A stretch of 64,000 nucleotides of DNA, taken from NCBI RefSeq assembly GCF_017355915.2, contig NZ_JAFEUV020000015.1, positions 1 through 64,000 of the forward strand, given 5' to 3'. Below, piece by piece: positions 1 to 7,841 of the stretch. Origin of the DNA: Telluribacter roseus (lineage in GTDB: Bacteria > Bacteroidota > Bacteroidia > Cytophagales > Spirosomataceae). The notes beneath the pieces were generated by a model. That model did no database searches, was not told the DNA's origin, and worked only from the letters and a program-made list of their open reading frames with translations. How positions within the stretch are numbered: position 1 is the first letter of the stretch; each line of letters starts with the position of its first letter. The position numbers and the translations under genes are program-made.

Positions 1-100
1 CGACACAGCGCCGGCGTAGCACTTCGTACTCGGTTTGTTTATAGCTTGCCATAATAAGTACAAGGTTTGACTATTACGGATCTACTCACGCATTAATAAT

Positions 101-550
101 GTGAATCGGCAAGTCACAGGCGAAGAATTAGCATATCTTGCTAATGGAGTTAAAGAATGGGCTCGTCGAGTACGTGAACTACGAACTGAAGAAGGATGGC
201 CAGTTAAGACAAAAACATCAGGAAGGGTAGACTTACCCGTTGGTGTTTACTTGCTAGAAGAGAATAAACAAGCAGAACCACATGATCGTAAAATTGATGA
301 TTCCGTACGAGTAGCAGTTTTAGAAAGAGATAAGTTTTGCTGCCGGAAATGCAAGTGGCACCCTGGTCAGCGACGTTCGGAAGATCCTCGAAGACTTCTT
401 GAACTACATCACTTAGAATATCATGCTAATGGAGGAAAAAATGAAAAAGACAATTTGATAACTCTTTGTAATGTAGACCATGATACAGTTCATAAAAATA
501 AAATGGACAAACAGCAAGTATTTGCATGGTTAGAAGTTAGTGAACTGTAA
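101..550 (+). CDS. HNH endonuclease, probably the 3' remnant of a larger restriction-type enzyme
   Basis: The 149-residue product has the features of a zinc-supported HNH nuclease, a family that cuts DNA. Cys81-x2-Cys84 and Cys123-x3-His127 look like the structural zinc ligands, and His103-His104, Asn118 and His127 or His131 form the HNH core. The first usable start is GTG at 101. The same frame stays open and protein-like back to a TGA at 68-70, and no conserved N-terminal domain is present, so I infer a 5'-truncated gene rather than a complete enzyme. Codons are AT-rich (many AAA, GAA, TTA) compared with the rest of the window, which suggests transfer. No methyltransferase lies beside it here, and whatever lies upstream is outside the window. 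Target specificity cannot be read from the sequence. Confidence 0.7.
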   Translation: MNRQVTGEELAYLANGVKEWARRVRELRTEEGWPVKTKTSGRVDLPVGVYLLEENKQAEPHDRKIDDSVRVAVLERDKFCCRKCKWHPGQRRSEDPRRLLELHHLEYHANGGKNEKDNLITLCNVDHDTVHKNKMDKQQVFAWLEVSEL

Positions 551-888
551 CTAAAGACACTATGGAAAATGTTAGCGCAAATCCGGGTGTATGGTTAGTT
601 GTGACAAATCTGTTCCAGTTGGACCGGAACTAACTGGTCAGCTCAGGGGAAATAGAGATTTGATTAGAAGTAAGTACTCTGCTTTCATACGCCTGAATAA
701 CCGATAGGAGCAGTACAGGCTTATGAGGAGCAGACTCTTTGGTTCTACCTCCACCCGTATTCAGATGCGAGAAAGCATACAGGTAATAATCAAGAATGTG
801 GTCAGGCATGAACAGATTTTACTTAAGAAGTACCTATCACTTCATTGAGAAACCCTCACTAACGTAAAGTAGCAGTACAACCTACCTC
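551..888. other. 338-base gene-free stretch after the HNH remnant
   Basis: I see no open frame with protein-like content on either strand. A short inverted repeat, CCAGTT at 615-620 and AACTGG at 632-637, is the only local structure. The stretch shares the lower GC of the HNH gene and is probably decayed DNA from the same insertion. Confidence 0.5.
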
Positions 889-1761
889 CTACTTCTGCCG
901 GTTCGGTAGCGTGAGGGCTTTAAAGCGACGGGTCAGGTCCGTCAGGGAGGCCTCTACGCCCATACGCTCCAGCGAGGAGGCGCCGACAAAGCCGTGGGCA
1001 TCGGTGGCATCCAGGACCTGGCGTACATCCTCGGGTGTATTGACCGGTCCGCCGTGGGTCAGGAAGAACAAGTCGGGGTTGACGTCCCGTGCGGCTTCTA
1101 TGATCTGCTGGGTACGCTCAATGGCGTCGTCCATGGTGCAGGAGGCCTCTACTACGCCTATAGAACCTCCTATTGTAGTACCTACATGAGCAATAATGGC
1201 GTCGGCACCAGCTTCGGCCATTTGGCGAGCTTCTTCCGGTTTGGCTACGTACACAATAGAGAACAGCTCCATTTTACTGGCGATCCGGACCATTTCCACT
1301 TCTTTGTCGAAGCCCATACCCGTTTCTTCCAGTACCTGCCGGAACTGCCCATCTACGATGGAGTGGGTTGGGAAATTATTGATGCCCGAAAAACCCATTT
1401 CTTTTACCTTCAGCAGATGGTGCCAGATCCGGCGGCGGGGGTCGGAGCCGTGTACGCCACAAATCACAGGGATTTCCTCCACTACAGGCAACACTTCAAA
1501 CTCCCCTATTTCCATCGCCACGGCATTGGCATCGCCATAGGCCATCAGGCCAGCCGTGGAGCCATGTCCGGCCATGCGGAAGCGCCCCGAATTATAGATA
1601 ATGATCAGATCGGCCCCGCCTTTTTCAATGAATTTGGCGCTGATTCCTGTTCCCGCTCCGGCCGCGATAATGGCTTTGTTCTGATCCAGAGTAGCCCGCA
1701 GGCGCTCTCTGACCTCCTGTCGGGTATAGGGATTCCCCTTACCGGTCCATGGATTTGGCAT
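889..1761 (-). CDS. PEP-hydrolase-like TIM-barrel protein (Tm-1 C-terminal-type domain)
   Basis: The 290-residue protein belongs to the phosphoenolpyruvate-hydrolase-like TIM-barrel family, a branch of the PEP mutase/isocitrate lyase superfamily whose bacterial role is not settled. Visible markers are the AAGAGTG strand-loop near residues 33-39, the GHGSTAGLMAYGDAN stretch near 65-79, HGSDPRR near 104-110 and a late HGGP loop near residue 250. The length fits a stand-alone barrel. It lies 46 bp behind the UPF0261 gene on the same strand, so the two are almost certainly one operon. In plants the same two domains are fused in this order in Tm-1, the tomato tobamovirus resistance protein. Enzymatic activity on PEP is a family label and is not shown here. 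Confidence 0.85.
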   Translation of the reverse strand: MPNPWTGKGNPYTRQEVRERLRATLDQNKAIIAAGAGTGISAKFIEKGGADLIIIYNSGRFRMAGHGSTAGLMAYGDANAVAMEIGEFEVLPVVEEIPVICGVHGSDPRRRIWHHLLKVKEMGFSGINNFPTHSIVDGQFRQVLEETGMGFDKEVEMVRIASKMELFSIVYVAKPEEARQMAEAGADAIIAHVGTTIGGSIGVVEASCTMDDAIERTQQIIEAARDVNPDLFFLTHGGPVNTPEDVRQVLDATDAHGFVGASSLERMGVEASLTDLTRRFKALTLPNRQK

Positions 1762-1807
1762 AGTAGTCTGTCTTGATTTTTTAAAATGATTTGATTATTC
1801 AGCTATC

Positions 1808-3061
1808 CTAAGTACCTGTTTTTGTTAGTTTGTTCTTTTGCATCAGGTCCAGCAGGATTTGTACCAGTACTTCGGCAAATGCCCGGTCGTTAATATGAGC
1901 ATCTACCTCTCTCACTTCTATCCTTTCCGCTGCATGGGCCTGTATGACATCAAATAAAACCCTATTCCATTCAGGATGATAAAATACGCCGCCTTCGGCA
2001 TCAATCTGGGATATTCCTTTCAGGGGCAAAAGCACAGCTACGGGAGCCGCGGACCTATTTAGTTTTTGGGCCAGCTGCTCGCCCAGCTGCCGGTTTTCTT
2101 CCGCATTGGTCCGCATCAGCGTCACGTCCGGCGCCCAACGGTACAGTTCCCGGTGCCGGTAGGGCTCCGGCACGGTATCCGGATGGGCAAAGTTAACCAT
2201 ATCCAGACAACCCGGCACCACCACCTGCGGAATCCCCATCCGGGCCGCGGCGGTCAGTCGGTCGGGACCGGCGCTGCAGATGCCCCCGCACAGGTCATCA
2301 GCCAGTTCGGTGGTTGTTATGTCCAGTACCGCGTCGAAGCAACCTTCCCGGATCAGGGCTTCCATGGTCTTGCCTCCTACGCCCGTGGCATGGAAAGCCA
2401 GGACCTCGTAACCTTGTCGGGTCAGCAATTCGGTGCAGGCATCGACGCAGGCGGTGGTGTTGCCAAACATACTGATGGCGATACTTCCGGCCGTAGTCGT
2501 AGTACCTTTCGTAGTTCGGGCTACCCCAGCCATGGCTCGGATGGCCGCCGCGGCCTGCGCGATCAGCGGACGAATAATGCTGTTGAGCCCGGCTACATCT
2601 ACTACAGAGGGCATCAGGGTAATGTCTTTATCGCCCACCTGCCGGGATAGATCTTTGGCGGCCACCGTACTCAGACACAGCTTGGGAATGCCCAGTGGTA
2701 CGGCCTGCATGGCGGCCAGCGCAATGTAGGTCCCCCCGCCGCCGCCCATGCCGATGACCGCCTTGACTTTTCCTTCTTCTACTAATCGGGATAGTACTTG
2801 GGCGGCTCCCCTGCCCATGCAGTCTACGGCTTGTCCGCGATCCCGCCTGGTTTGTAGGTCGGTGAGGGTCACTGCGGCGGCTTCGGCCACCGCTTCTGCT
2901 TCAATATCTACCGGAAAGCAGTCGGTAGTACCCAATACGCCGGTATTGATGGTCAAGACTCGCTCACCCTGCCCCAGCAGGCACTCCCGCAGCCAGGCAA
3001 ACACCTCGCCTTTGGTATCAAAACAACCCAATACTACGATAGATGGATCAGAGGCAGCCAT
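1808..3061 (-). CDS. UPF0261 / Tm-1-like ATP-binding domain protein
   Basis: This 417-residue protein matches the UPF0261 (Tm-1-like ATP-binding) family. The N-terminus has a Rossmann-like start (IVVLGCFDTKGE, residues 8-19) and a glycine-rich loop, GMGGGGGT at 104-111, that suits nucleotide binding. A second Rossmann-like half follows (from about residue 190), with a conserved late segment VVPGCLDMVNF. It is first in an operon with the TIM-barrel gene downstream. In tomato Tm-1 the homologous region is N-terminal, binds ATP and inhibits tobamovirus replication proteins; the bacterial function is unknown and is presumably metabolic. The ATG at 3061 is the natural start. No signal peptide is seen, so it is cytoplasmic. 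Confidence 0.88.
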   Translation of the reverse strand: MAASDPSIVVLGCFDTKGEVFAWLRECLLGQGERVLTINTGVLGTTDCFPVDIEAEAVAEAAAVTLTDLQTRRDRGQAVDCMGRGAAQVLSRLVEEGKVKAVIGMGGGGGTYIALAAMQAVPLGIPKLCLSTVAAKDLSRQVGDKDITLMPSVVDVAGLNSIIRPLIAQAAAAIRAMAGVARTTKGTTTTAGSIAISMFGNTTACVDACTELLTRQGYEVLAFHATGVGGKTMEALIREGCFDAVLDITTTELADDLCGGICSAGPDRLTAAARMGIPQVVVPGCLDMVNFAHPDTVPEPYRHRELYRWAPDVTLMRTNAEENRQLGEQLAQKLNRSAAPVAVLLPLKGISQIDAEGGVFYHPEWNRVLFDVIQAHAAERIEVREVDAHINDRAFAEVLVQILLDLMQKNKLTKTGT

Positions 3062-3275
3062 TTACAACTAGTTATAAAATGGAAGTTTCAGTCTGTAATA
3101 CATGGGATCAGACTATACAATCAAACATAAAGGTCTCATCCAGCCAGAGCCAGGCCCAGTTCAGCAAATCCAGAGACAGGACTCAAAGACAGAGTCTTCC
3201 TCTTCTTTTGGGATAGCCGCTTATTGACTATGATCTGCGCGGTTACCTTCATGCTACTGTTTAGCTAGTACTTAT

Positions 3276-3944
3276 CTATAGCTCCGTCAGCATAATATCC
3301 CGGAACTCCACCTGGGCCGCGCCGCCGGAATGAATCTGAACCGCAATGACGCCCTTATTCGGGATACTGGGGTCTTTTTCTATGTACTCACAGGTTTTGA
3401 CGCCATTGATGTACAGCTCGTGGCGGTTGCCCTGGCAGCGGATGATGTAGCTGTTCCAGCCGTCTTCGCGGAGCAGGTGCCGGAGCGTACGCAGGTCGCC
3501 CCCAGCGAGCTTTTCGCGGCGGTGCTCGTCGTAGATATCGCCCCAGTACCCGTGGCCAATGTCGGCCTGGTACCCGATCATCTTGCCATCTTTGACAATA
3601 GACCGGTACTGAATGCCGCTGTTGATCATTCCCGTAGCCGGATTGCCGGACAGCCGGAACAGGCAACGAAACTCAAAATCGCCGTACTCGCGGGTCGTGT
3701 ACAGGTAACTGTTATCAGGTATCTTTTTGACACCATCGCCGCTCCTGATCACGCTGTCGGCTACGTACCACCAATTTGCGTGAGCCGGGTCTACGGTTTT
3801 CCAGCCGGTCAGGGTCTTGCCGTCAAAGAGGGAAACGGTTTTGCGCAAAGACTGGGCGCTGGCTTCCGGTAAGGCCGGCAACAGACTTATCCACAGAGCC
3901 GCTACGAGGCCCGGGATCAAGCCGATAGGGTTGGTCAGTTTCAT
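3276..3944 (-). CDS. Exported DUF1080 protein (3-keto-disaccharide hydrolase-like)
   Basis: The 222-residue product starts with a signal peptide (hydrophobic residues about 9-28, ending ASAQ), followed by one DUF1080 domain with a concanavalin-like jelly-roll fold. The typical opening SLFDGKTLTGWK is seen near residues 38-49, with the characteristic GYQADIGHGYWGDIYDE segment in the middle and a closing strand VEFRDIMLTEL. The family includes enzymes that hydrolyse 3-keto-disaccharides and is common in Bacteroidota sugar-degradation loci. Here it stands alone, without a 3-keto-sugar dehydrogenase or SusCD pair nearby, so the substrate cannot be assigned. A 214-bp gap separates it from the Tm-1-type operon on the same strand, and I found no terminator there. 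Confidence 0.85.
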   Translation of the reverse strand: MKLTNPIGLIPGLVAALWISLLPALPEASAQSLRKTVSLFDGKTLTGWKTVDPAHANWWYVADSVIRSGDGVKKIPDNSYLYTTREYGDFEFRCLFRLSGNPATGMINSGIQYRSIVKDGKMIGYQADIGHGYWGDIYDEHRREKLAGGDLRTLRHLLREDGWNSYIIRCQGNRHELYINGVKTCEYIEKDPSIPNKGVIAVQIHSGGAAQVEFRDIMLTEL

Positions 3945-4056
3945 ACTTGGTGGTTATTGCTGTCTCTACGTAGGAAAGTCGTAAAATGAGAAAACTACCC
4001 TGGCGCTACTGTACGACCTAATTACTAATTTAGCGGCTCTACTACCACTATCCACC

Positions 4057-4455
4057 ATGAAAGTCATAGACAAACTAGCCTGGATCGAGATCCGCGACGG
4101 CCAAATACTAAGCACCCGGAGCCGGGGCCGAACGAAGTACTACTTCCCAGGCGGAAAACGGGAGCCCGGCGAAAGCGATTGGGAAGCGCTATCGCGCGAG
4201 ATCCGGGAAGAACTGTGCGTGGAGCTGGTGGAGGATAGCATCCGGCTGATGGGTGTGTTTCAGGCGCAGGCGGATAATAATCCCGAAGGGGTACAGATGA
4301 AGATGACCTGCTACGAGGCGGCCTTTGAGGGTACCATAGCCCCTGCCGCTGAAATAGAGGAGGTGGTATGGTTCGGCTACGCGGATCGGGATAAGGTCTC
4401 TCCAGTGGATCAGATTATATTTGACTGGCTGAAAGAAAGAGAGCTGCTACGGTAG
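4057..4455 (+). CDS. Nudix hydrolase
   Basis: This 132-residue protein is a compact single-domain Nudix hydrolase, a family that cleaves nucleoside diphosphates linked to another group (often damaged or signalling nucleotides) using Mg2+. The Nudix box starts at Gly33 and runs through Glu39 to R47-E48-I49-R50-E51-E52-L53-C54-V55. The metal-binding glutamates are all present, but the usual glycine before the last hydrophobic residue is Cys54. The protein is probably active, because the catalytic REUXEE core is intact. It is followed 43 bp later by an unrelated exported protein gene on the same strand. The substrate cannot be inferred. Confidence 0.88.
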   Translation: MKVIDKLAWIEIRDGQILSTRSRGRTKYYFPGGKREPGESDWEALSREIREELCVELVEDSIRLMGVFQAQADNNPEGVQMKMTCYEAAFEGTIAPAAEIEEVVWFGYADRDKVSPVDQIIFDWLKERELLR

Positions 4456-4498
4456 AAGCCGCCTGGAGTATTTATTTTCACATTTCAACTTACTATAT

Positions 4499-4948
4499 AT
4501 GCTTAAAAAGATACTCCTGTTGCTACTCATTTGCCTGCCCCTGCAGCAGGTACTGGCGCAGACCAAAACCAAAGAACAGAAAGAGGTGGAGCAGATGGTG
4601 GTGCTGTTTTTTGACGCTCTGACCGAAGCCAGCATCCCGAAAATGCAGGAAACGGTTACGGAGGATTTTCTGCTGCTGGAAGATGGTATGGTCTGGAACA
4701 TGGATACCCTGCAGGTCAAATTCGCCGTCACACGCCCGGCCGACTACAAACGCCTCAATAGTTTTGACTTCTTTAATACGGTCGTGAAGGGCAACGTAGC
4801 CTGGACCAACTACGAGAATACCGCCGTCGTAACCCGCAACCAGAAGGAAACGACCATCCGATGGATGGAGTCGGCCATTCTGGAAAAGACTCGCAAAGGC
4901 TGGCGCATCAGGGTACTGCACTCAACGGTGATTCGTAGAAAGCAGTAG
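4499..4948 (+). CDS. Exported NTF2-like (SnoaL/DUF4440-type) protein
   Basis: The 149-residue product carries a clear signal peptide (KK followed by a leucine-rich core, cleaved near VLAQ at 18-21). A single small alpha+beta domain follows, typical of the NTF2-like superfamily: an opening helix EVEQMVVLFFDALTEAS, then strands ending WRIRVLHSTV. Family members are often ligand-binding or protective proteins, and some are enzymes. No catalytic residues stand out, so I assign no reaction. It reads toward the cupin gene on the other strand, and only four bases separate the two stop codons. Confidence 0.7.
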   Translation: MLKKILLLLLICLPLQQVLAQTKTKEQKEVEQMVVLFFDALTEASIPKMQETVTEDFLLLEDGMVWNMDTLQVKFAVTRPADYKRLNSFDFFNTVVKGNVAWTNYENTAVVTRNQKETTIRWMESAILEKTRKGWRIRVLHSTVIRRKQ

Positions 4949-4952
4949 CCAG

Positions 4953-5456
4953 TTACCGCGTCAGCGACTGGATCACCTCCCGGTGCTGGGGATACTGAGC
5001 CAGTAACTCCTCCCGATCGGCCAGTTCGAAATCAGCAAAATGAAAGCCCGGTGCTACCGTACAGCCTACCAGGGAGTAGGTACTGCCCCCAACGGGCCGG
5101 GAGCCAAACCAGGTACCCGCCGGTACCGCCGCCTGAAATACCTCACCCCGCTCAGGGTCAGATCCGAGCCTGATCACGTCCAGACGCCCATCTTCGGGAT
5201 AGATGACGTACACCTCCAGCGGATCGCCCGTATAGAAGTGCCACAGCTCGTCGGACTGGATGCGGTGCAGGGCCGAAAAATGGTGCCCCTCGAGCAGGAA
5301 GTAGATGCCGGTACTGAACGTACGAGCGCCACTAAAGCGGTCGGGCAGAGCCGACTGGGGGATCTGCTCGGCAGAGCGATAGGTTTCGGCAAAGTACCCG
5401 CCTTCGGGGTGGGCCTGCATTTGGTACTTCTCTACCCAGTAGCTGGCTGGTTTCAT
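4953..5456 (-). CDS. Cupin_5 (DUF985) family protein
   Basis: The 167-residue protein is a DUF985/cupin_5 member. The family pattern is visible from the N-terminus: a helix ending in WVEKYQMQAHPEGGYFAETYRS, then TGIYFLLEGHHFSALHRIQSDELWHFYTGDPLEVYVI, and a late GCTVAPGFHFADFELADREEL. The paired histidines in the cupin barrel could bind a metal. The function of the family is uncertain; sugar-epimerase-like roles have been suggested by fold only. It lies 53 bp downstream of the MFS transporter gene on the same strand, and a 13-bp direct repeat fills the gap just ahead of its start. Confidence 0.88.
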   Translation of the reverse strand: MKPASYWVEKYQMQAHPEGGYFAETYRSAEQIPQSALPDRFSGARTFSTGIYFLLEGHHFSALHRIQSDELWHFYTGDPLEVYVIYPEDGRLDVIRLGSDPERGEVFQAAVPAGTWFGSRPVGGSTYSLVGCTVAPGFHFADFELADREELLAQYPQHREVIQSLTR

Positions 5457-5462
5457 ATGTAG

Positions 5463-5496
5463 TTAGGTGTTAGCTGTTAGTTTTTAGGTGTTAGCT
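5463..5496. repeat. 13-bp direct repeat with 21-bp period upstream of the cupin gene
   Basis: TTAGGTGTTAGCT occurs exactly at 5463-5475 and again at 5484-5496. The repeats sit 7 to 40 bp ahead of the ATG (5456) of the minus-strand cupin gene and directly after the stop of the MFS gene. A period of 21 bp equals two DNA helical turns, which would suit a protein that binds one face of the helix. Slippage or duplication without function is the alternative. Confidence 0.6.
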
Positions 5497-5509
5497 TTCT
5501 TTTTTATAA

Positions 5510-6700
5510 TCAGGTCGTGTTTTTCACCTTTCTATTACGCATGGCTCGCAGGCCAAAGATACCACCTAGTACCAACACGACCAGCGCCTGATGCCCGAAC
5601 TGGCCGAACAGCCACTGCGTAAGGTACAGGCTGGGAATGGTGATAAAGAAACCAATGGACGTAACAATGGTAAGGGCGGTAGCACGGTAGTCGGCGGGAG
5701 CGTGCTGCGCCACCAGCGTCGAAAACTGCGGCGAGTCGCCCGCTGCACTGATACCCCACACGAGCAGGTACCCCACCAGTGCCACCACCGGCAGCAGGGC
5801 CATCCCGAGTACCAGGCCACAGCACACTGCTGATACCACCAGTGCCAGCCAGGCCGTTCGGTGGCTCCCCCAGCGGACCGATAACTCGCCCAACGACACA
5901 CAGCCCAAAGCCCCTACCGCTATAATCACGAACGACCACAGGGATACATCTAGCGTAGTACCGGTTAGTCGGGTGTAAGTCAGCAGCAGCAGCGGAACGA
6001 AGGCCCAAAAGGTATATATTTCGAACATATGCCCAAAGTACCCGAAGGCGTACCTCCTGAAATCAGGTACCCGGAATACCTCCCCGAGCATAGCTGGATT
6101 GAGCCGCCCAGCCTTCCGCCGGAAGGGACCATCGGCTACCAGCAGGCCTACTACCAGGCCGCCGGCCACGGCCAGGGCCGACGTAGCCAGGATCACGTAC
6201 CGCCAGTCGAGCTGCACCGACAGCGCCCGGATCAGGTGCGGGAATGCCGTACCCAGCACCAGCGCGCCCACCAGATAGCCCAGCGCCTTGCCGAGACCCG
6301 CCTCGTACCAGTCGCTGCAGATCTTCATCCCCACCGGATACACGCCCGCGAGGAAAAAGCCCACGGCCATACGCGTCATAAAAAGGCCCGGGAGCCACTG
6401 GTAGCTCAGCAGTACTGCCGCGTTGGTCAGGGCCGCCAGTAACGCCGACCCCATGAATACCCGCACAGGCGAGTAGCGATCGGCTATTGAAAAGTACGAA
6501 TAGCAAAGGGTACCCAGCACAAAGCCCAGCTGCACGGCCGTAGTCATGGTAGGCAAAAAGGTAGTAACACCGGGATGAAAAGGCTGCAGACTCAGCAATA
6601 CAGCATTGGGAGCAAACCAGAGCGAAGTACCGGCAAACTGCGCCGCCACCAGCAGCGGCAGGAGATAAGCAGGACGTTGGGGTAAGGAACTGGATTCCAT
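5510..6700 (-). CDS. MFS transporter
   Basis: The 396-residue protein has about 12 hydrophobic membrane segments with a short cytoplasmic N-terminus and a basic C-terminus, the layout of a major facilitator superfamily permease. It opens with AYLLPLLVAAQFAGTSLWFAPNAVLL, similar to cyanate/NNP-type MFS proteins, and has a charged loop after segment 2 (SIADRYSPVRVFMGS) where the MFS motif A normally lies. The substrate is not predictable. It is followed by the cupin gene on the same strand, so a shared transcript is possible, although the direct repeat between them hints at a separate promoter. Confidence 0.85.
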   Translation of the reverse strand: MESSSLPQRPAYLLPLLVAAQFAGTSLWFAPNAVLLSLQPFHPGVTTFLPTMTTAVQLGFVLGTLCYSYFSIADRYSPVRVFMGSALLAALTNAAVLLSYQWLPGLFMTRMAVGFFLAGVYPVGMKICSDWYEAGLGKALGYLVGALVLGTAFPHLIRALSVQLDWRYVILATSALAVAGGLVVGLLVADGPFRRKAGRLNPAMLGEVFRVPDFRRYAFGYFGHMFEIYTFWAFVPLLLLTYTRLTGTTLDVSLWSFVIIAVGALGCVSLGELSVRWGSHRTAWLALVVSAVCCGLVLGMALLPVVALVGYLLVWGISAAGDSPQFSTLVAQHAPADYRATALTIVTSIGFFITIPSLYLTQWLFGQFGHQALVVLVLGGIFGLRAMRNRKVKNTT

Positions 6701-6957
6701 TGGTAAAGTACCCGCTCCGCTGGTCAGCAGGTACTCCGTCTTTGTAAAAAGCCAGAGGTACCTGTCACCGGTTTCAACTAGCTTTGGAACGCCAGTAGAA
6801 ACGGTATGTATCAGGGGCAGGGGGATAGTCTAAAAGGCTTCCTACAATATTCAATAAAAATCAGGTAGCCTCCACTAAAAATTGATTAAAAAGCGATCCC
6901 CGTTCCAACCTTTTGCTCCTGCTGCGCCTCTTATAGACAGTAATCACCTATTTAGCC

Positions 6958-7740
6958 ATGAAAAAAATAACGCTCACCCCCATCGTTACCGCCGGACGGT
7001 ACACCCTCATGCTTGCCTTTATGGCCCTAGCCTTTACAGCCTGCCGCACCGCCGAAGTAGCCGTTACCAATGATCTTAAATCAGTCTCTACCGAGTATTC
7101 GGTCAAAGGCCGCCAGGGCTTCCAGATCGGACAGGTACTCACCTTCGGCGACTATACCACCAGCAAGGTAAAGCGCGGCTGGACATTCAGCTATTCGATA
7201 CCGTTTGTCGCCCGCTTCAACGGAGCCCGCGAGAAGTTGAGCTTCCAGCAGTTCGGTCCCGGTGGACGCTCAGCGGAGGTAGCCTTTGTCAGCCGTTTCC
7301 GGGATGTGGATGTGTCGCCCGTACGCGAGTACTTCTCCCTCTCGACCAACTACCGCAACTACTTCGCGGGAGGTATTGAGTTGAGTGGCTCTAAAGAAGG
7401 CTGGGAATTTATCCTTCATAACGTAGATGGCGGTCGTACCCTCAAAAACACCACGCTCGGCTTTATCCGTAGCAATACTGACGGTACCCGCATTACTATT
7501 GTAGGCCTGCGTGAACTGGAAGGAGGCTCCAAGCTGGCCAACCCTACCAGCGTCTACGGTTACGAGTTCCAGTTAGATGGCCAAACCATCGGCGCGGTAT
7601 CTACCCTGAACAACGGCAAGGTATGGCTCAAAGACAATATCCACCCTGAGCTGAAACTGGTACTCGCCAGTGTATCGTCAGGCCTGATGCTCCGCCACAA
7701 CGTGGAGGAGACGCACGAACAACTTTCAATGAATAACTAG
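6958..7740 (+). CDS. Lipoprotein of unknown function
   Basis: I do not recognise this 260-residue protein. It has an SPII signal with lipobox FTAC and lipidation at Cys29. The mature part is soluble, beta-rich and ordered, for example TFSYSIPFVARFNGAREKL and LKNTTLGFIRSNTDG, and has no catalytic motif I can name. The ATG at 6958 is chosen because it gives the complete signal sequence and is preceded by TTTAGCC, a context shared with other exported-protein genes in the window. The gene is monocistronic and ends in a strong hairpin terminator, converging on the GT-C gene. Confidence 0.75.
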   Translation: MKKITLTPIVTAGRYTLMLAFMALAFTACRTAEVAVTNDLKSVSTEYSVKGRQGFQIGQVLTFGDYTTSKVKRGWTFSYSIPFVARFNGAREKLSFQQFGPGGRSAEVAFVSRFRDVDVSPVREYFSLSTNYRNYFAGGIELSGSKEGWEFILHNVDGGRTLKNTTLGFIRSNTDGTRITIVGLRELEGGSKLANPTSVYGYEFQLDGQTIGAVSTLNNGKVWLKDNIHPELKLVLASVSSGLMLRHNVEETHEQLSMNN

Positions 7741-7769
7741 TAGTTGATATCCACACCACGGGAGGTTTA

Positions 7770-7810
7770 AAGCCTGGAGCCGCTGTTCCGACAGTAGCCC
7801 AGGCTTTTTT
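7770..7810 (+). terminator. Rho-independent terminator after the lipoprotein gene
   Basis: AAGCCTGG at 7770-7777 pairs perfectly with CCAGGCTT at 7799-7806, followed by a run of T to 7810. It lies 30 bp after the stop at 7740, in the gap between two convergent genes. Confidence 0.85.
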
Positions 7811-7841
7811 AGTAACTGTTCAGGCCAGGCTGGTAAAGTAC

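Noticed and set aside
994-1776. Long open frame on the plus strand (260 codons) opposite the TIM-barrel gene
   Set aside because: It mirrors the codons of the minus-strand gene, has no recognisable protein pattern and starts inside that gene.
4033-4056. Promoter ahead of the Nudix gene
   Set aside because: The closest -7-like sequence lacks the final G and has no -33 partner.
6835-6871. Hairpin in the gap before the lipoprotein gene at 6958
   Set aside because: The arms match at only eight of nine bases over a long loop, and there is no T run.
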